In this document: one piece after another, positions 34,978-44,830 of the stretch
How the letters are laid out: each line of letters begins with the position of its first letter
Position numbering within the stretch: position 1 is the stretch's first letter
NCBI RefSeq assembly: GCF_003970795.1
Contig: NZ_RWKW01000064.1
Location: 1 to 44,830 of the forward strand
DNA: 44,830 nt
From: Aquibium carbonis
GTDB lineage: Bacteria; Pseudomonadota; Alphaproteobacteria; Rhizobiales; Rhizobiaceae
Direction: 5' to 3'
Notes under the pieces: generated by a model
Told to the model about the DNA's origin: nothing
The model's input: the letters and a program-made list of their open reading frames with translations, nothing else
Databases searched by the model: none
Position numbers and translations under genes: made by a program

Positions 34978-35853
34978 TCAATCCTCGCCCTGCCAGGCCT
35001 TGAAGGCTGCGGAGTGGTCGATGGTTCCGCCCAGGCGGTCGAGGGCGGCCTGCCACCAGCGGTTGGTTTCGTCGACGATCGGCAGGGTCTGGCCCATCGC
35101 GTCGGCGAGATCGGCGGCGATGCCGACGTCCTTGGCGAGCAGGCCGAGCGCGAAGCCGGTGGCGAAATCGCCCGTCAGCACGTGCTGGGCAAAGACGTTC
35201 TCGGTGGAGAAATTGCGGCCGGTGGAGACGTTCATGATCTCGACGGCGACCTTGGGATCGAGGCCGAAGCGGCCGGCGACGATCAGCGCCTCGGCGACGG
35301 CAGCGAAACCGGCGGCGGCCACGAAATTGTTCAGCGCCTTCATGGCGTGCCCCGTGCCGAGCGTGCCGGTCTCGAAGACGCGGTTGCCCATGGCCATCAG
35401 CACCGGCTTCGCGCGCTCCGACAGCGCCGGATCGTCGCTGCCCAGCATGATGGTGAGCGTGCCGGCGACCGCGCGCGGCACCGCTCCCGACACCGGCGCG
35501 TCGACGAAGCCGATGCCGCGCTCGGCGAGCAGCGGGCCGAGATCGCGGCTGCCGATCGGATCGGACGAGCTCATGTCGATCAGCATCGAGCCGGGTGCGA
35601 GCGCGGCGGCCAGCCCGCCGTCGAGCATGACCTCGCGCACGATGCGGCCGGTTGGAAGCATGGTGACGACGACGTCGCAGGCCGCGCCGAACTCGGAAAG
35701 CGTTGCCGCCGATGCCGCGCCGATGTCGGCCGCGTGCGCCTTCGCGGCTTGCGGGTTGGCGTCGTAGAGCGTCAGCGGGAAACCCGCCTTCGCCAGATTG
35801 GCCGACATCGGCCTTCCCATGTTGCCGATGCCGACGAAACCGATCCGTTCCAT
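34978..35853 (-). CDS. NAD(P)-dependent beta-hydroxyacid dehydrogenase (3-hydroxyisobutyrate dehydrogenase family)
   Basis: A 291-residue oxidoreductase. The Rossmann motif is IGFVGIGNMGRPMSANL at 4-20, followed by DMSSSDP near 93, the substrate-binding DAPVSGAVPRAVAGTL near 115 and the catalytic lysine in GHAMKALNNFVAAAG near 165-180. Family substrates include 3-hydroxyisobutyrate, tartronate semialdehyde and related acids; the one here is unknown. The ATG at 35853 is two bases after the stop of the upstream gene, so they are translationally linked. Confidence 0.9.
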   Translation of the reverse strand: MERIGFVGIGNMGRPMSANLAKAGFPLTLYDANPQAAKAHAADIGAASAATLSEFGAACDVVVTMLPTGRIVREVMLDGGLAAALAPGSMLIDMSSSDPIGSRDLGPLLAERGIGFVDAPVSGAVPRAVAGTLTIMLGSDDPALSERAKPVLMAMGNRVFETGTLGTGHAMKALNNFVAAAGFAAVAEALIVAGRFGLDPKVAVEIMNVSTGRNFSTENVFAQHVLTGDFATGFALGLLAKDVGIAADLADAMGQTLPIVDETNRWWQAALDRLGGTIDHSAAFKAWQGED

Positions 35854-35855
35854 CG

Positions 35856-36248
35856 TCAGGCTCCGATCTCGTTCAGCACGGTCTCGGCGGCGCGCAGGCT
35901 GCCGACCATGGCGGGGATGCCGCAATAGAGGAAGGAATGGACGAGGATTTCGCGGATCTCCTCCTTCGTGACGCCATTGGCGATGGCGCCGCGCACATGG
36001 ACCTTCAGCTCCGGCTCCTTGCCGAGCGCGGCCAGCATGGCGAGCGTGATCATCGAGCGCTCACGGGTGGCGAGGCCGGGCCGCTGCCAGATTTCGCCGA
36101 AGCAGATGCGGGTGACGATGTCCTGCATTGGCTGCGTGAACTCGCTGGCATTGTCGATCTGCTGCTCGGCGCCGGCCGAGCCGAACATCTTGCGGCGCAA
36201 TTCGATCCCGCGTTCATCGGGGCCGCGTTCGTCGGTCGTCGTGGTCAT
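35856..36248 (-). CDS. carboxymuconolactone decarboxylase family protein
   Basis: A 130-residue AhpD-like protein: GIELRRKMFGSAGAEQQID, FGEIWQRPGLATRERSMITL, LKVHVRGAIANGVTKEEIRE and FLYCGIPAMVGSL. This matches the PcaC group (4-carboxymuconolactone decarboxylase) in length and motifs, but no other protocatechuate genes are present, so the reaction is open. It lies 153 bases downstream of hutU on the same strand and forms a pair with the dehydrogenase. Confidence 0.87.
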   Translation of the reverse strand: MTTTTDERGPDERGIELRRKMFGSAGAEQQIDNASEFTQPMQDIVTRICFGEIWQRPGLATRERSMITLAMLAALGKEPELKVHVRGAIANGVTKEEIREILVHSFLYCGIPAMVGSLRAAETVLNEIGA

Positions 36249-36401
36249 GAAATCCTCCCATCCGTGGCGCGACCCGGAGCGGAATCGCGTCGATGGGGCG
36301 AAGACGTAACATCATGAGGTTGCAGCCGGAAGCGGCAAGCGGTTCGGTTGCCGCGAGGCACGCGGACGGGGGCAAGCGCGCGGCGGGAAATGCGGGGCTC
36401 T

Positions 36402-38071
<1,670 letters not shown>

Positions 38072-38075
<4 letters not shown>

Positions 38076-38872
38076 GGTCGGGCTCCGGCAAGATCGAAGG
38101 CGATGGTCTCGATGGCTTTCAGGATGACGGAAAGGTGCGGGCGCAGACGCGTAGCGCGCGCCTCGTCATAGGCGAAGTCGTCGCCGAGATGGGTCGACTG
38201 GGTCAGCTCCATCTGGATGGCGTGGACGCCATCGGCCGGCCGACCGTACTGGCGCGTCGTCCAGCCGCCGCGGAAGCGGCCGTTGAGGACCGAGCTGTAG
38301 CCCTCGGCGGCACGGCACAGGTCGATGGTCGCCGCTTCAATGCGCGGATCGCAGGTCGCGCCATTGTCGGTGCCGACGTTGAAGTCGGGCAGCACGCCGT
38401 CAAAAAGATACGGGATCACCGGCCGGATGGAGTGGCAGTCGTAGAGCACGGCCACGCCATGCAGCGCCTTCACCCGCGCGATCTCGGCTTCGAGCGCCTC
38501 GTGGTAGGGCCGGTGAAACAATGCGACGCGGCGCGCTGTCTCGGCGGCGTCGGGCTCGCGGCCCGCCGTCCAGATCGGATTGGCGTCGAAGTCGATCTCG
38601 GGGATCAGCCCGGTCGTGGTCTGGCCGGGATAGAGGCTTGCGCCGGAAGGGTCGCGATTGGCATCGATCACATAGCGATGAAAGGTTGCGCGCACGGTGG
38701 TCGCGCCGGGCAGCAGGCCTTCATAGAGCGTGTGGATGTGCCAGTCGGTGTCGCGCAGCTTGCGGCCTTCGTCGTTGAGGCGGGCGGCGATGTCGTCGGG
38801 CACGTTCGTGCCGGTGTGCGGCAGGCCGAGGATGACGGGGGACGAGCCGCGGGTGATCTCGATGGGGGTCAT
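38072..38872 (-). CDS. hutG: N-formylglutamate deformylase
   Basis: Last step: N-formyl-L-glutamate to glutamate and formate, the product of HutF. The 266-residue protein has [20 protein letters not shown] near 13, [12 protein letters not shown] near 39, [17 protein letters not shown] near 68, [18 protein letters not shown] near 140 and [14 protein letters not shown] near 220. The His/Asp/Glu positions fit a Zn-dependent N-formylglutamate amidohydrolase. It is upstream of hutU in the same operon and follows a palindromic repeat separating it from hutH. Confidence 0.95.
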
Positions 38873-38965
38873 GGGTGCTGGCTCCGCAGACGGCGGGCGG
38901 AATACGCCCGTTCAGCGGGAAATTGCGTGAGGCACCCCCACCCGTCGGAAGTTGGTGCGAGGCGC

Positions 38966-39055
38966 CCCCACCTCCTACCCCTCCCCACAAGGGGGAGGGG
39001 AATTCTGCGGCGTTGACGCCCCCCTCCCCCTTGTGGGGAGGGGTAAGGGGTGGGG
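38966..39055. repeat. inverted-repeat element between hutH and hutG
   Basis: Left arm 38966-39000 and right arm 39021-39055 are almost perfect reverse complements of 35 bases (CCCCTCCCCACAAGGGGGAG core), 20 bases apart. Each arm also contains its own hairpin. The element lies in the 226-base gap of the hut operon; a degenerate extra piece extends left to about 38935. Confidence 0.85.
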
Positions 39056-39098
39056 TTTCTCCCGTGCAGAACTCGTTCACCGGCCATCGAATTCCCCC

Positions 39099-40631
39099 TC
39101 ATCCCGCCAGCCCCGGCAACACGCCCTCGCCCACGCTGGCGTTCAGCGCGCCGGAGCGGACCAGTTCCGCCGCCGCCTCGAGGTCGCCGGCCATGTAGCG
39201 ATCGACGTCGAGCGTCGGTACCACGGCGCGGATGGCGGCGTGGGCCTGGCCGAGCAGCGCGCTGGTCGTCAACGGGGCGCGGAAGTCGATGCCTTGCGCG
39301 GCGGTCACCGCCTCGATGCCGACGATGCAGGCCAGGTTCTCGGTCATGGCAAGAAGCCGACGCGCGCCATGGCAGGCCATGGAGACGTGGTCTTCCTGGT
39401 TGGCCGACGTCGGCGTGGAATCCACCGAAGCCGGATGCGCCATCTGCTTGTTCTCGCTCATCAGCGCGGCGGACGTAACCTCGGCGATCATCAGGCCGGA
39501 GTTCAGCCCCGGCTTCCTGGCCAGGAAGGCCGGCAGGCCGAAGGAAAGCGCGGGGTCGACCAGGAGCGCGATGCGGCGCTGGGCGATGGCGCCGATCTCG
39601 CAGACGGCGATCGCGATCTGGTCGGCGGCGAAGGCGACGGGCTCGGCGTGGAAATTGCCGCCGGAGACGACCGACCCGTCCGACAGCACCAGCGGATTGT
39701 CGGTGACGGCATTGGCTTCGATCTGAAGCGTTTGGGCCGTCATGCGCAGGATGTCGAGGCAGGCGCCGTCGACCTGCGGCTGACATCTTATGCAGTAGGG
39801 ATCCTGCACGCGCTCGTCGCCTTCGAGATGGCTTTCGCGGATCGGCGAGCCGTCGAGAAGCCGCCGCAGCGCCGCCGCCGTGTCGATCTGGCCGCGATGA
39901 CCGCGCAGGGCGTGGATCTCGGGATGGAACGGGGCCGACGAGCCCATCGCGGCGTCGGTGGACAGCGCGCCGGTGATGAGGGCCGCATTGGCGGCGCGGT
40001 GGGCGCGGAACAGGCCGGCGAGCGCGAGTGCCGTGGAGACTTGCGTGCCGTTGATCAGCGCCAGGCCCTCCTTGGCGGCGAGCACGACGGGCGCGAGACC
40101 TGCCCGGGCGAGCGCGTCGGCGCCCGGCATGCGCTGGCCGTCGAGAAACGCCTCGCCTTCGCCGATCATCACCGCCGTCATGTGGGCAAGGGGCGCGAGA
40201 TCACCCGAGGCGCCGACGGAGCCCTTTTCGGGGATGACGGGGACGACGCCACGCGCCAGCATCGCTTCGATCAGTTCGACCGTCGCCGGCCGCACGCCGG
40301 AAGCGCCGCGGCCGAGCGAGACGAGCTTCAGCGCCATGATCAGGCGCACGATGTCGGCCGGCAGCGGCTGCCCGACGCCGCAGCAATGCGACAGGATGAG
40401 ATTGCGCTGCAGGGTGGCGACATCGTCTGCCGCGATGCGGACGCTGGCGAGCTTCCCGAAGCCGGTGTTGATGCCGTAGACGGCAGCCGTTCCGCCGGCG
40501 ATCCCGGCGATGCGGGCGGCGGCGGCCTCGATGCCCGGCCGGAAACCGTCGTCGAGCCGCGCGGGCTCTTCCGACCGGTAGAGACGTTCGAGGGTGGCGA
40601 GCGGGACGGAACCGGGATGAAGGGTGATCAT
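39099..40631 (-). CDS. hutH: histidine ammonia-lyase
   Basis: First step: histidine to trans-urocanate and ammonia. The 510-residue enzyme has the MIO cofactor triad Ala141-Ser142-Gly143 within [14 protein letters not shown], and [14 protein letters not shown] near 51-64, [11 protein letters not shown] near 77 and the [12 protein letters not shown]-type segment near 283 that is conserved in aromatic amino-acid lyases. The ATG is at 40631. It is flanked on both sides by palindromic repeats within the operon. Confidence 0.97.
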   Translation of the reverse strand: MITLHPGSVPLATLERLYRSEEPARLDDGFRPGIEAAAARIAGIAGGTAAVYGINTGFGKLASVRIAADDVATLQRNLILSHCCGVGQPLPADIVRLIMALKLVSLGRGASGVRPATVELIEAMLARGVVPVIPEKGSVGASGDLAPLAHMTAVMIGEGEAFLDGQRMPGADALARAGLAPVVLAAKEGLALINGTQVSTALALAGLFRAHRAANAALITGALSTDAAMGSSAPFHPEIHALRGHRGQIDTAAALRRLLDGSPIRESHLEGDERVQDPYCIRCQPQVDGACLDILRMTAQTLQIEANAVTDNPLVLSDGSVVSGGNFHAEPVAFAADQIAIAVCEIGAIAQRRIALLVDPALSFGLPAFLARKPGLNSGLMIAEVTSAALMSENKQMAHPASVDSTPTSANQEDHVSMACHGARRLLAMTENLACIVGIEAVTAAQGIDFRAPLTTSALLGQAHAAIRAVVPTLDVDRYMAGDLEAAAELVRSGALNASVGEGVLPGLAG

Positions 40632-40772
40632 CGGGCGCCTTTTCGTGGGTGGGCGGAGAGGTTCGACCTGCGTGCGACCGCTGCGATGCCAGTTGCGGCA
40701 ACGCTGCGCTTGCCGGAGGCACGGCTAGCCGGGAGAAAGCCGGCGGCACCGGTGCTCGGCTCATTGAAAGCG

Positions 40773-40905
40773 CCGCGACCCCCACCCCTCACCCCTCCCC
40801 ACAAGGGGGAGGGGGACCTCGACGACTGGTGCTTGCGACTGCGAAGCGAAGTCGTCTGCCACCCCCCTCCCCCTTGTGGGGAGGGGTAAGGGGTGGGGGT
40901 CGCGG
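40773..40905. repeat. large inverted-repeat element between hutI and hutH
   Basis: Left arm 40773-40814 and right arm 40864-40905 are reverse complements over 42 bases with one mismatch (CTCA against TAAG). The outer ends read CCGCGACCCCCACCCC and GGGGTGGGGGTCGCGG; the inner parts are the CTCCCCACAAGGGGGAG hairpin. The 49-base centre carries a smaller hairpin (CGACTGCGAAGCGAAGTCG). The flanking 40632-40772 and 40906-40989 hold no gene that I can support. Confidence 0.9.
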
Positions 40906-40989
40906 CGGTGGAGCAACGCACGCCGCTCGCCCGGTCCGGCGCGCGGAGCGCATCGGGCTTCCACGGTGTCGCGACTGCGACCGGTGATA

Positions 40990-42195
40990 TCAGAGCCAAC
41001 ACCCCACCACCCTCCGGTACAACGGATTGAAGCCGATCCGGTAGGCCAGTTCGGCCGGATGCCCGACGTCCCAGACCGCCAGTTCGGCGCGCTTACCGGC
41101 CTCGATGGTGCCGATCTGGACGGCCAGGCCGAGCGCGCGCGCGGCATGTCGCGTGACGCCGGCCAGCGCCTCCTCCGGCGTCAGCCGGAACAGCGTGCAG
41201 CCCATGTTCATCGCCAGCAGCAATGAAGTCAGCGGCGAGGAGCCCGGATTGCAGTCGGTCGCGAGCGCGATCGGCACGCCGGCCTCGCGCAGCTCGGCCA
41301 CCGGCGGCAGCCTGGTCTCGCGCAGGACATAGAAGGCGCCGGGCAGGAGAACGGCCACCGTGCCGGACGCGGCCATGGCGGCTACACCGTCGGGGCCGAG
41401 ATGTTCCAGATGATCGGCCGAGAGCGCGCCGCAGAAGGCCGCGAGCTTCGCGCCGCCGAGGTCTGACAGTTGCTCGGCATGCAGCTTGACGGGCAGTCCA
41501 AGCAAGGCTGCCCGGTCGAACACGCGGGCGATCTGGGCCGGCGAGAAGGCGATGCCCTCGCAGAAGCCATCGACCGCATCGGCGAGACCTTCGGCATGCG
41601 CGGCGTCGAGGGCCGGCAGCACCACCTCGTCGATATAGGCGTCGGGACGGCCCTTGTATTCGGCCGGCACCGCATGGGCGCCCAGAAAGCTCGTCTTCAC
41701 GCGCACCGGGCGCAAGGTCCCGAGACGACTTGCTGCGCGCAGCATCTTCAACTCGTCCTCGACCGTCAGGCCGTAGCCGGACTTGATTTCGACGGTTGCG
41801 ACGCCTTCTGCCATCAGCCGGTCGAGCCGGGGCAGCGCCTGCGCGACGAGCTCGTCCTCCGACAGCGCCCGCGTGGCGGCGACCGTCGAGACGATGCCGC
41901 CACCGGCGCGGGCGATCTCCTCGTAGGTGGCGCCCTTAAGCCGCATCTCGAATTCGTGGGCGCGGTTGCCGCCGAAAACGAGATGCGTGTGGCAATCGAT
42001 CAGCGCGGGGGTCATCAGGCGTCCGCCGAAGCTTTCCGTCTCCGCGCCGCGCCAGCCGGCCGGGACGTCGTCCGGCGAGCCGACCCAGGCGATGAAGCCG
42101 TCCTCCACGCCGACTGCGCCCTGCGCGAGCAGGCCGTAGGGCGCGCCGCCTGGCTGCATGGTCGCGATCGCGAGGTCGGTGAGGATGCGGCGCAA
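40990..42195 (-). CDS. hutI: imidazolonepropionase
   Basis: Third step: imidazolone propionate to N-formimino-L-glutamate, a Zn amidohydrolase. Seen: [16 protein letters not shown], the metal-binding [66 protein letters not shown] and [14 protein letters not shown]. The start is uncertain. ATG at 42255 lies inside the operator palindrome and has no ribosome binding site, with a TTGACT -35-like hexamer just before it. The TTG at 42195 has GGACGAG upstream and gives the usual N-terminal length (401 residues), so it is preferred. Forms the 5' end of the minus-strand hut transcript. Confidence 0.93.
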   Translation of the reverse strand: MRRILTDLAIATMQPGGAPYGLLAQGAVGVEDGFIAWVGSPDDVPAGWRGAETESFGGRLMTPALIDCHTHLVFGGNRAHEFEMRLKGATYEEIARAGGGIVSTVAATRALSEDELVAQALPRLDRLMAEGVATVEIKSGYGLTVEDELKMLRAASRLGTLRPVRVKTSFLGAHAVPAEYKGRPDAYIDEVVLPALDAAHAEGLADAVDGFCEGIAFSPAQIARVFDRAALLGLPVKLHAEQLSDLGGAKLAAFCGALSADHLEHLGPDGVAAMAASGTVAVLLPGAFYVLRETRLPPVAELREAGVPIALATDCNPGSSPLTSLLLAMNMGCTLFRLTPEEALAGVTRHAARALGLAVQIGTIEAGKRAELAVWDVGHPAELAYRIGFNPLYRRVVGCWL

Positions 42196-42240
42196 AGGCT
42201 CGTCCGATGATTGGCAGTTTGCAATTTCGAGAAACAGGCT

Positions 42241-42258
42241 ATTATGTATAGACATAAT
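42241..42258. promoter_or_regulatory. hut operator palindrome (putative HutC site)
   Basis: ATTATGTATAGACATAAT: perfect 7-base arms around a four-base spacer, AT-rich in a GC-rich region, midway between the divergent hutI and hutF units. GntR-type HutC regulators bind such inverted repeats at hut promoters and release in the presence of urocanate. On the minus strand TTGACT lies at 42260-42265, so bound HutC would block that promoter; on the plus strand TTGCAA at 42219-42224 and TATGTA at about 42243-42248 could serve hutF. Confidence 0.75.
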
Positions 42259-42274
42259 GAGTCAAGGGACGACC

Positions 42275-43837
42275 ATGCAATCCGCGAACGGCACCCCGTC
42301 ACCCTTTTCCGCAACGTCGGCTCACCTCACTCCGCCGTCATCCTCGGGCGTGTCCCGAGGATCTGCTGCCGGTTCTGGCGCGGATGCGGCGGGCGGCGCA
42401 GGTCGGGGAAAGAGCCATTCGGCGGACACGTCGCAGATCCTCGGGTCAAGCCCGAGGTTGGCGCCTCAGCGTGGAGCGATCCACGCCGCCACGGCCCTCC
42501 TCCCCACCGGCTGGGCGGACGGCGTGCGCGTCTCGATCGATGCGGACGGGCGGATCGGAACGGTCGAGACCGGCGTCGTCGCCCTGCCCGGCGATCATCG
42601 CGTAACCGCGCTGCTGCCTGCCCTCTCGAACCTGCACAGCCACACGTTCCAGCGGGCAATGGCGGGCCTGTCGGAATCGCGCGGGCCATCGGAGCGCGAC
42701 AGCTTCTGGACCTGGCGGGCGATCATGTACCGCTTCCTCGACGTGCTGACGCCCGACGAAATCGAGGCGATCGCCGCCTTCGCCTTCCTGGAAATGCAGG
42801 AGGCCGGATTTGCGGCGGTGGCCGAGTTCCACTACCTGCACCACCAGCCGGGCGGGACGCCCTATGCCGACCTCGGCGAGCTCTCGGCGCGGATCGCGGC
42901 GGCGGCGGCCGAGACAGACATCGGCCTGACGCTGTTGCCGGTGCACTATGCGCAAGGCGGCGTCGACGGGCGCCCGATCGCTGGAGGGCAGTTGCGGTTC
43001 GGCAACGATCTCGACCGGTTTCTGGCGCTGCACGGCCGGGCGCGGGAGATCCTGCGCGACCTGCCGGCCGACACGGCGCTCGGCACCGCGCCGCATTCGC
43101 TGCGGGCGGTGAGTGCCGCCGACCTGACCGCGCTGTCGGCGGAATGCACCGGCCCCTTGCACATGCATATCGCCGAGCAGGAGAAGGAGATCGACGAGAC
43201 CCTGGCCGTGTTCGGCGCACGGCCCGTCGACTGGCTCCTCGACAATGCCAGCGTCGATGCGCGCTGGTGCCTGATCCACTGCACGCACATGACCCCGGCT
43301 GAAACCCGGGCGCTGGCCGCAACGGGCGCCGTGGCGGGACTGTGCCCGGTGACCGAAGCCAATCTCGGCGACGGCATCTTCAACGGCGCCGACTACCTGG
43401 AGACTGGCGGGCGGTTCGGCATCGGCTCGGATTCGAACATCCGCATCTCGGTCGCCGACGAACTGCGCCAGTTCGAATACTCCCAACGCCTGCGTGACCG
43501 GGCGCGCGTGGTGCTGGCGGGACCGGGCCAGTCGGCCGGACGGAACCTCTACACGAAGGCGGTCGGCGGCGGAGCGCAGGCGCTGGGGCGCGATTCGGGC
43601 GCCATCGCGCCTGGGCTCTGCGCCGACCTCGTCGCGATAGACCCGGAACGCGACGGCCTTCCCGGCCTGTCGGGCGACCGGATCCTCGACGGCTTCGTCT
43701 TCGCCGGCTCGAACCGGTCGGTGACCGACCTCTGGTCGGCCGGGCGGCATGCGGTTCGCGACGGCCGTCATCTGGCGCGGGATGGCATCGTGGCGCGCTA
43801 CACAGCCACGATCCGCGCGGTCCTCGCGCGACTGTGA
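42275..43837 (+). CDS. hutF: formimidoylglutamate deiminase with N-terminal repeat-encoded extension
   Basis: Fourth step: N-formimino-L-glutamate to N-formyl-L-glutamate and ammonia, the five-step route that HutG completes. An amidohydrolase: NLHSHTFQRAMAGLSESRGP with HxH near residue 120, SFWTWRAIMYRFLDVL, PLHMHIAEQEKEID, LIHCTHMTPAET and GIGSDSNIRISVADELRQFE. From the ATG at 42275 (AAGGGACG upstream) it is 520 residues, about 70 longer than usual; normal HutF sequence starts at HAATALLPTGW. The extra part is largely a translated RIME-like palindromic element. A TTG just after the element (about 42459) is the alternative short start. Confidence 0.93.
   Translation: MQSANGTPSPFSATSAHLTPPSSSGVSRGSAAGSGADAAGGAGRGKSHSADTSQILGSSPRLAPQRGAIHAATALLPTGWADGVRVSIDADGRIGTVETGVVALPGDHRVTALLPALSNLHSHTFQRAMAGLSESRGPSERDSFWTWRAIMYRFLDVLTPDEIEAIAAFAFLEMQEAGFAAVAEFHYLHHQPGGTPYADLGELSARIAAAAAETDIGLTLLPVHYAQGGVDGRPIAGGQLRFGNDLDRFLALHGRAREILRDLPADTALGTAPHSLRAVSAADLTALSAECTGPLHMHIAEQEKEIDETLAVFGARPVDWLLDNASVDARWCLIHCTHMTPAETRALAATGAVAGLCPVTEANLGDGIFNGADYLETGGRFGIGSDSNIRISVADELRQFEYSQRLRDRARVVLAGPGQSAGRNLYTKAVGGGAQALGRDSGAIAPGLCADLVAIDPERDGLPGLSGDRILDGFVFAGSNRSVTDLWSAGRHAVRDGRHLARDGIVARYTATIRAVLARL
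42340..42457. repeat. RIME-like palindromic element at the hutF 5' end
   Basis: Hairpin 1, ATCCTCGGG-CGTGT-CCCGAGGAT at 42340-42362, and hairpin 2, CCTCGGG-TCAAG-CCCGAGG at 42439-42457, are placed as inverted copies (CCCGAGGATCTGC against GCAGATCCTCGGG). This two-palindrome layout and the CCTCGGGTCAAGCCCGAGG core are typical of rhizobial intergenic mosaic elements (RIME), from memory. If hutF starts at 42275, it is translated as about residues 19-64. Confidence 0.8.
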
Positions 43838-43842
43838 GCCCC

Positions 43843-44535
43843 ATGCAACGCAATTCCTTCAAGGCCATCAGGGCCGAACTCGAGATGCGCATCTCGAAGC
43901 GCCTGTGGCTGCCAGGCGAGACCATTCCCGGCGAGGAGGCGCTGGCGGTGGAGTTCGGGGCGGCCCGCGCGACCGTCAATCGCGCTCTTCAAGAACTGGC
44001 TCGGGCCGGTCTCGTCGAGCGCAAGCGCAAGTCCGGCACGCGCGTGGCGCTGCATCCCGTGCGCGAGGCGCGTTACGTGATTCCGCTCGTCCGCGCCGAA
44101 ATCGAAGCGTCAGGCATGACTTACCAATATCGGCTGATCGGACGTCGGGAATGCGGCATGCCCGACGCCGTGGCGGCCCGCCTCGACGTGGCGCCCGGCA
44201 CGCGCGGCCTGCATGTCACCTGCCTCCACCATGCCGACGGACAAGCCTATCAATACGAAGATCGCTGGATCAACCTCGACACGGTTCCGCAGGCGGGCGC
44301 GGAGAGCTTCGACACCATCAGCCCGAACGAATGGCTGGTGTCGAACGCGCCGTTCTCGCAGGCGCGGTTCTCCTTTCGCGCCGCGCCGGCTGAGGGGATC
44401 GAAGCAGACATCCTCGGGCTGGAGGCCGGCGCAGCGGTTTTCATCGGCGAACGCGTCACCTGGCTGTCGGGTCGGTCGATCACCTTCGTGCGCATGGTGC
44501 ATCCGCCGTCCCACACGATGATCATGGACGTCTGA
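43843..44535 (+). CDS. hutC: histidine utilisation repressor HutC (GntR family)
   Basis: A 230-residue GntR/HutC regulator: winged helix at 1-70 (SFKAIRAELEMRISKRLWLP, EEALAVEFGAARATVNRALQ, GLVERKRKSGTRVA) and a UTRA effector domain from about 85 to 225 (CLHHADGQAYQYEDRWINLD, APAEGIEADILGL, RSITFVRMVHP). UTRA in HutC senses urocanate. The ATG at 43843 is six bases from the hutF stop; a GTG at 43834 overlapping it is possible. Co-transcription with hutF makes it autoregulated through the operator at 42241. Confidence 0.93.
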   Translation: MQRNSFKAIRAELEMRISKRLWLPGETIPGEEALAVEFGAARATVNRALQELARAGLVERKRKSGTRVALHPVREARYVIPLVRAEIEASGMTYQYRLIGRRECGMPDAVAARLDVAPGTRGLHVTCLHHADGQAYQYEDRWINLDTVPQAGAESFDTISPNEWLVSNAPFSQARFSFRAAPAEGIEADILGLEAGAAVFIGERVTWLSGRSITFVRMVHPPSHTMIMDV

Positions 44536-44596
44536 CCCAGACCGTCGCCCGTTTCCGCGCCGTTTCGCCGGCCGCTGTGAGGTGCTCAACAGTTCT

Positions 44597-44638
44597 TTGA
44601 GGCATATCAAGGCAGTCTGACCTCTCCCCTCCTATCGT
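44597..44638 (+). promoter_or_regulatory. FNR/FixK-type box and -10 element upstream of hemA
   Basis: TTGAGGCATATCAA at 44597-44610 differs at one base from the FNR/FixK consensus TTGAT-N4-ATCAA. A TATCGT hexamer at 44633-44638 lies exactly where the -10 of a class II promoter would be if the box is centred at -41.5 (start point about 44645). This leaves a leader of about 120 bases before the hemA ATG. Confidence 0.7.
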
Positions 44639-44767
44639 CCGTTTCGTGGAGGCGGCAGCTTCCGGCGGACTCCGGTTCGAAACATGCAAATGGAGCAATT
44701 TGACGCGTCCCGAAGGGAAGACAAAGGCGGCGCGGAAGGTTAGAACGCCTCCAAGGAGAAAAGACGA

Positions 44768-44830
44768 ATGAACTTCGAAGCCTTTTTCGCCACGAAGCTC
44801 GATGGCCTGCGCGGCGAGGGACGCTACCGC
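44768..44830 (+). CDS. hemA: 5-aminolevulinate synthase, 5' end only
   Basis: The ATG at 44768, preceded by AAGGAGAAAA, opens MNFEAFFATKLDGLRGEGRY, the characteristic N terminus of the alphaproteobacterial C4-pathway ALA synthase (succinyl-CoA plus glycine to 5-aminolevulinate, PLP-dependent). Only 21 codons are inside the window. Confidence 0.88.
   Translation, partial: MNFEAFFATKLDGLRGEGRYR

Noticed and set aside
38952-40889. Long open frame on the plus strand over hutH
   Set aside because: Antisense to hutH and includes the repeat elements; no family features.
38935-40905. Repeats of the hut region as a CRISPR array
   Set aside because: The copies are inverted pairs with self-complementary cores, not regularly spaced direct repeats with unique spacers, and no cas gene is present.

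Overview
The window is a gene-dense, GC-rich chromosomal segment (roughly two thirds G+C by eye). It comes from an alphaproteobacterium of the order Hyphomicrobiales (Rhizobiales), most likely a Phyllobacteriaceae/Mesorhizobium-like genome. The reasons are the split F0 operon with both b and b' subunits, a hemA starting MNFEAFF, a BacA peptide transporter, the rhizobial hut layout with HutF, and many GC-rich palindromic repeats of the kind seen between and inside rhizobial genes. No tRNA, rRNA, CRISPR array, insertion sequence or prophage was recognised.

Layout. Positions 1-9.1 kb: a partial tRNA t6A synthesis gene (tsaC), a small exported Pro/Ala-rich protein, then a minus-strand block from glyQ to glyS. 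Between the two glycyl-tRNA synthetase genes lie a tandem pair of paralogous membrane alpha/beta-hydrolase-like genes, an ICMT-like methyltransferase and a frameshifted DUF559 gene. 9.2-17.2 kb: a small secreted Cys-rich protein, a TPR-LysM protein, polyprenyl diphosphate synthase (ispB) divergent from a plus-strand run (DUF2007 protein, TrmN6-like methyltransferase, S49 peptidase, small membrane protein, ispE, moaB), and a glycosyltransferase-like gene. 17.3-22.3 kb: a radical SAM protein and rnhB, convergent with the F0 operon atpI-atpB-atpE-b'-b, which ends in a clear Rho-independent terminator. 22.3-30.2 kb: SleB-type hydrolase, der with its usual TPR neighbour, nnrU, a polysaccharide deacetylase, bacA and an MFS exporter. 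30.2-34.6 kb: a divergent LysR/small-protein pair, an M29 aminopeptidase, a lower-GC island with a two-gene Fic module, and a Spx/ArsC-like protein. 35-44.5 kb: a beta-hydroxyacid dehydrogenase/carboxymuconolactone decarboxylase-like pair and the complete five-step histidine utilisation pathway (hutI, hutH, hutG, hutU on minus; hutF, hutC on plus). A palindromic operator sits between the two hut transcription units. The window ends in the first codons of hemA, preceded by a near-perfect FNR/FixK box.

How the genes work together. HutH, HutU, HutI, HutF and HutG convert histidine to glutamate, formate and ammonia, with HutC as the likely repressor acting at the divergent promoter. The atp operon encodes the membrane sector of ATP synthase and has hairpins flanking atpE that may help set the high c-subunit ratio. 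The FNR-type box, with a -10-like hexamer at class II spacing, suggests oxygen control of haem synthesis.

The most striking feature is a family of GC-rich inverted-repeat elements that occurs both between genes and inside them. Two copies are translated in frame within glyS, one family member follows and overlaps the DUF559 remnant, and a different RIME-like element is translated as part of an N-terminal extension of hutF. Two apparent frame disruptions (DUF559 gene; 5' end of one hydrolase) both fall in homopolymers, so either assembly error or real decay is possible.
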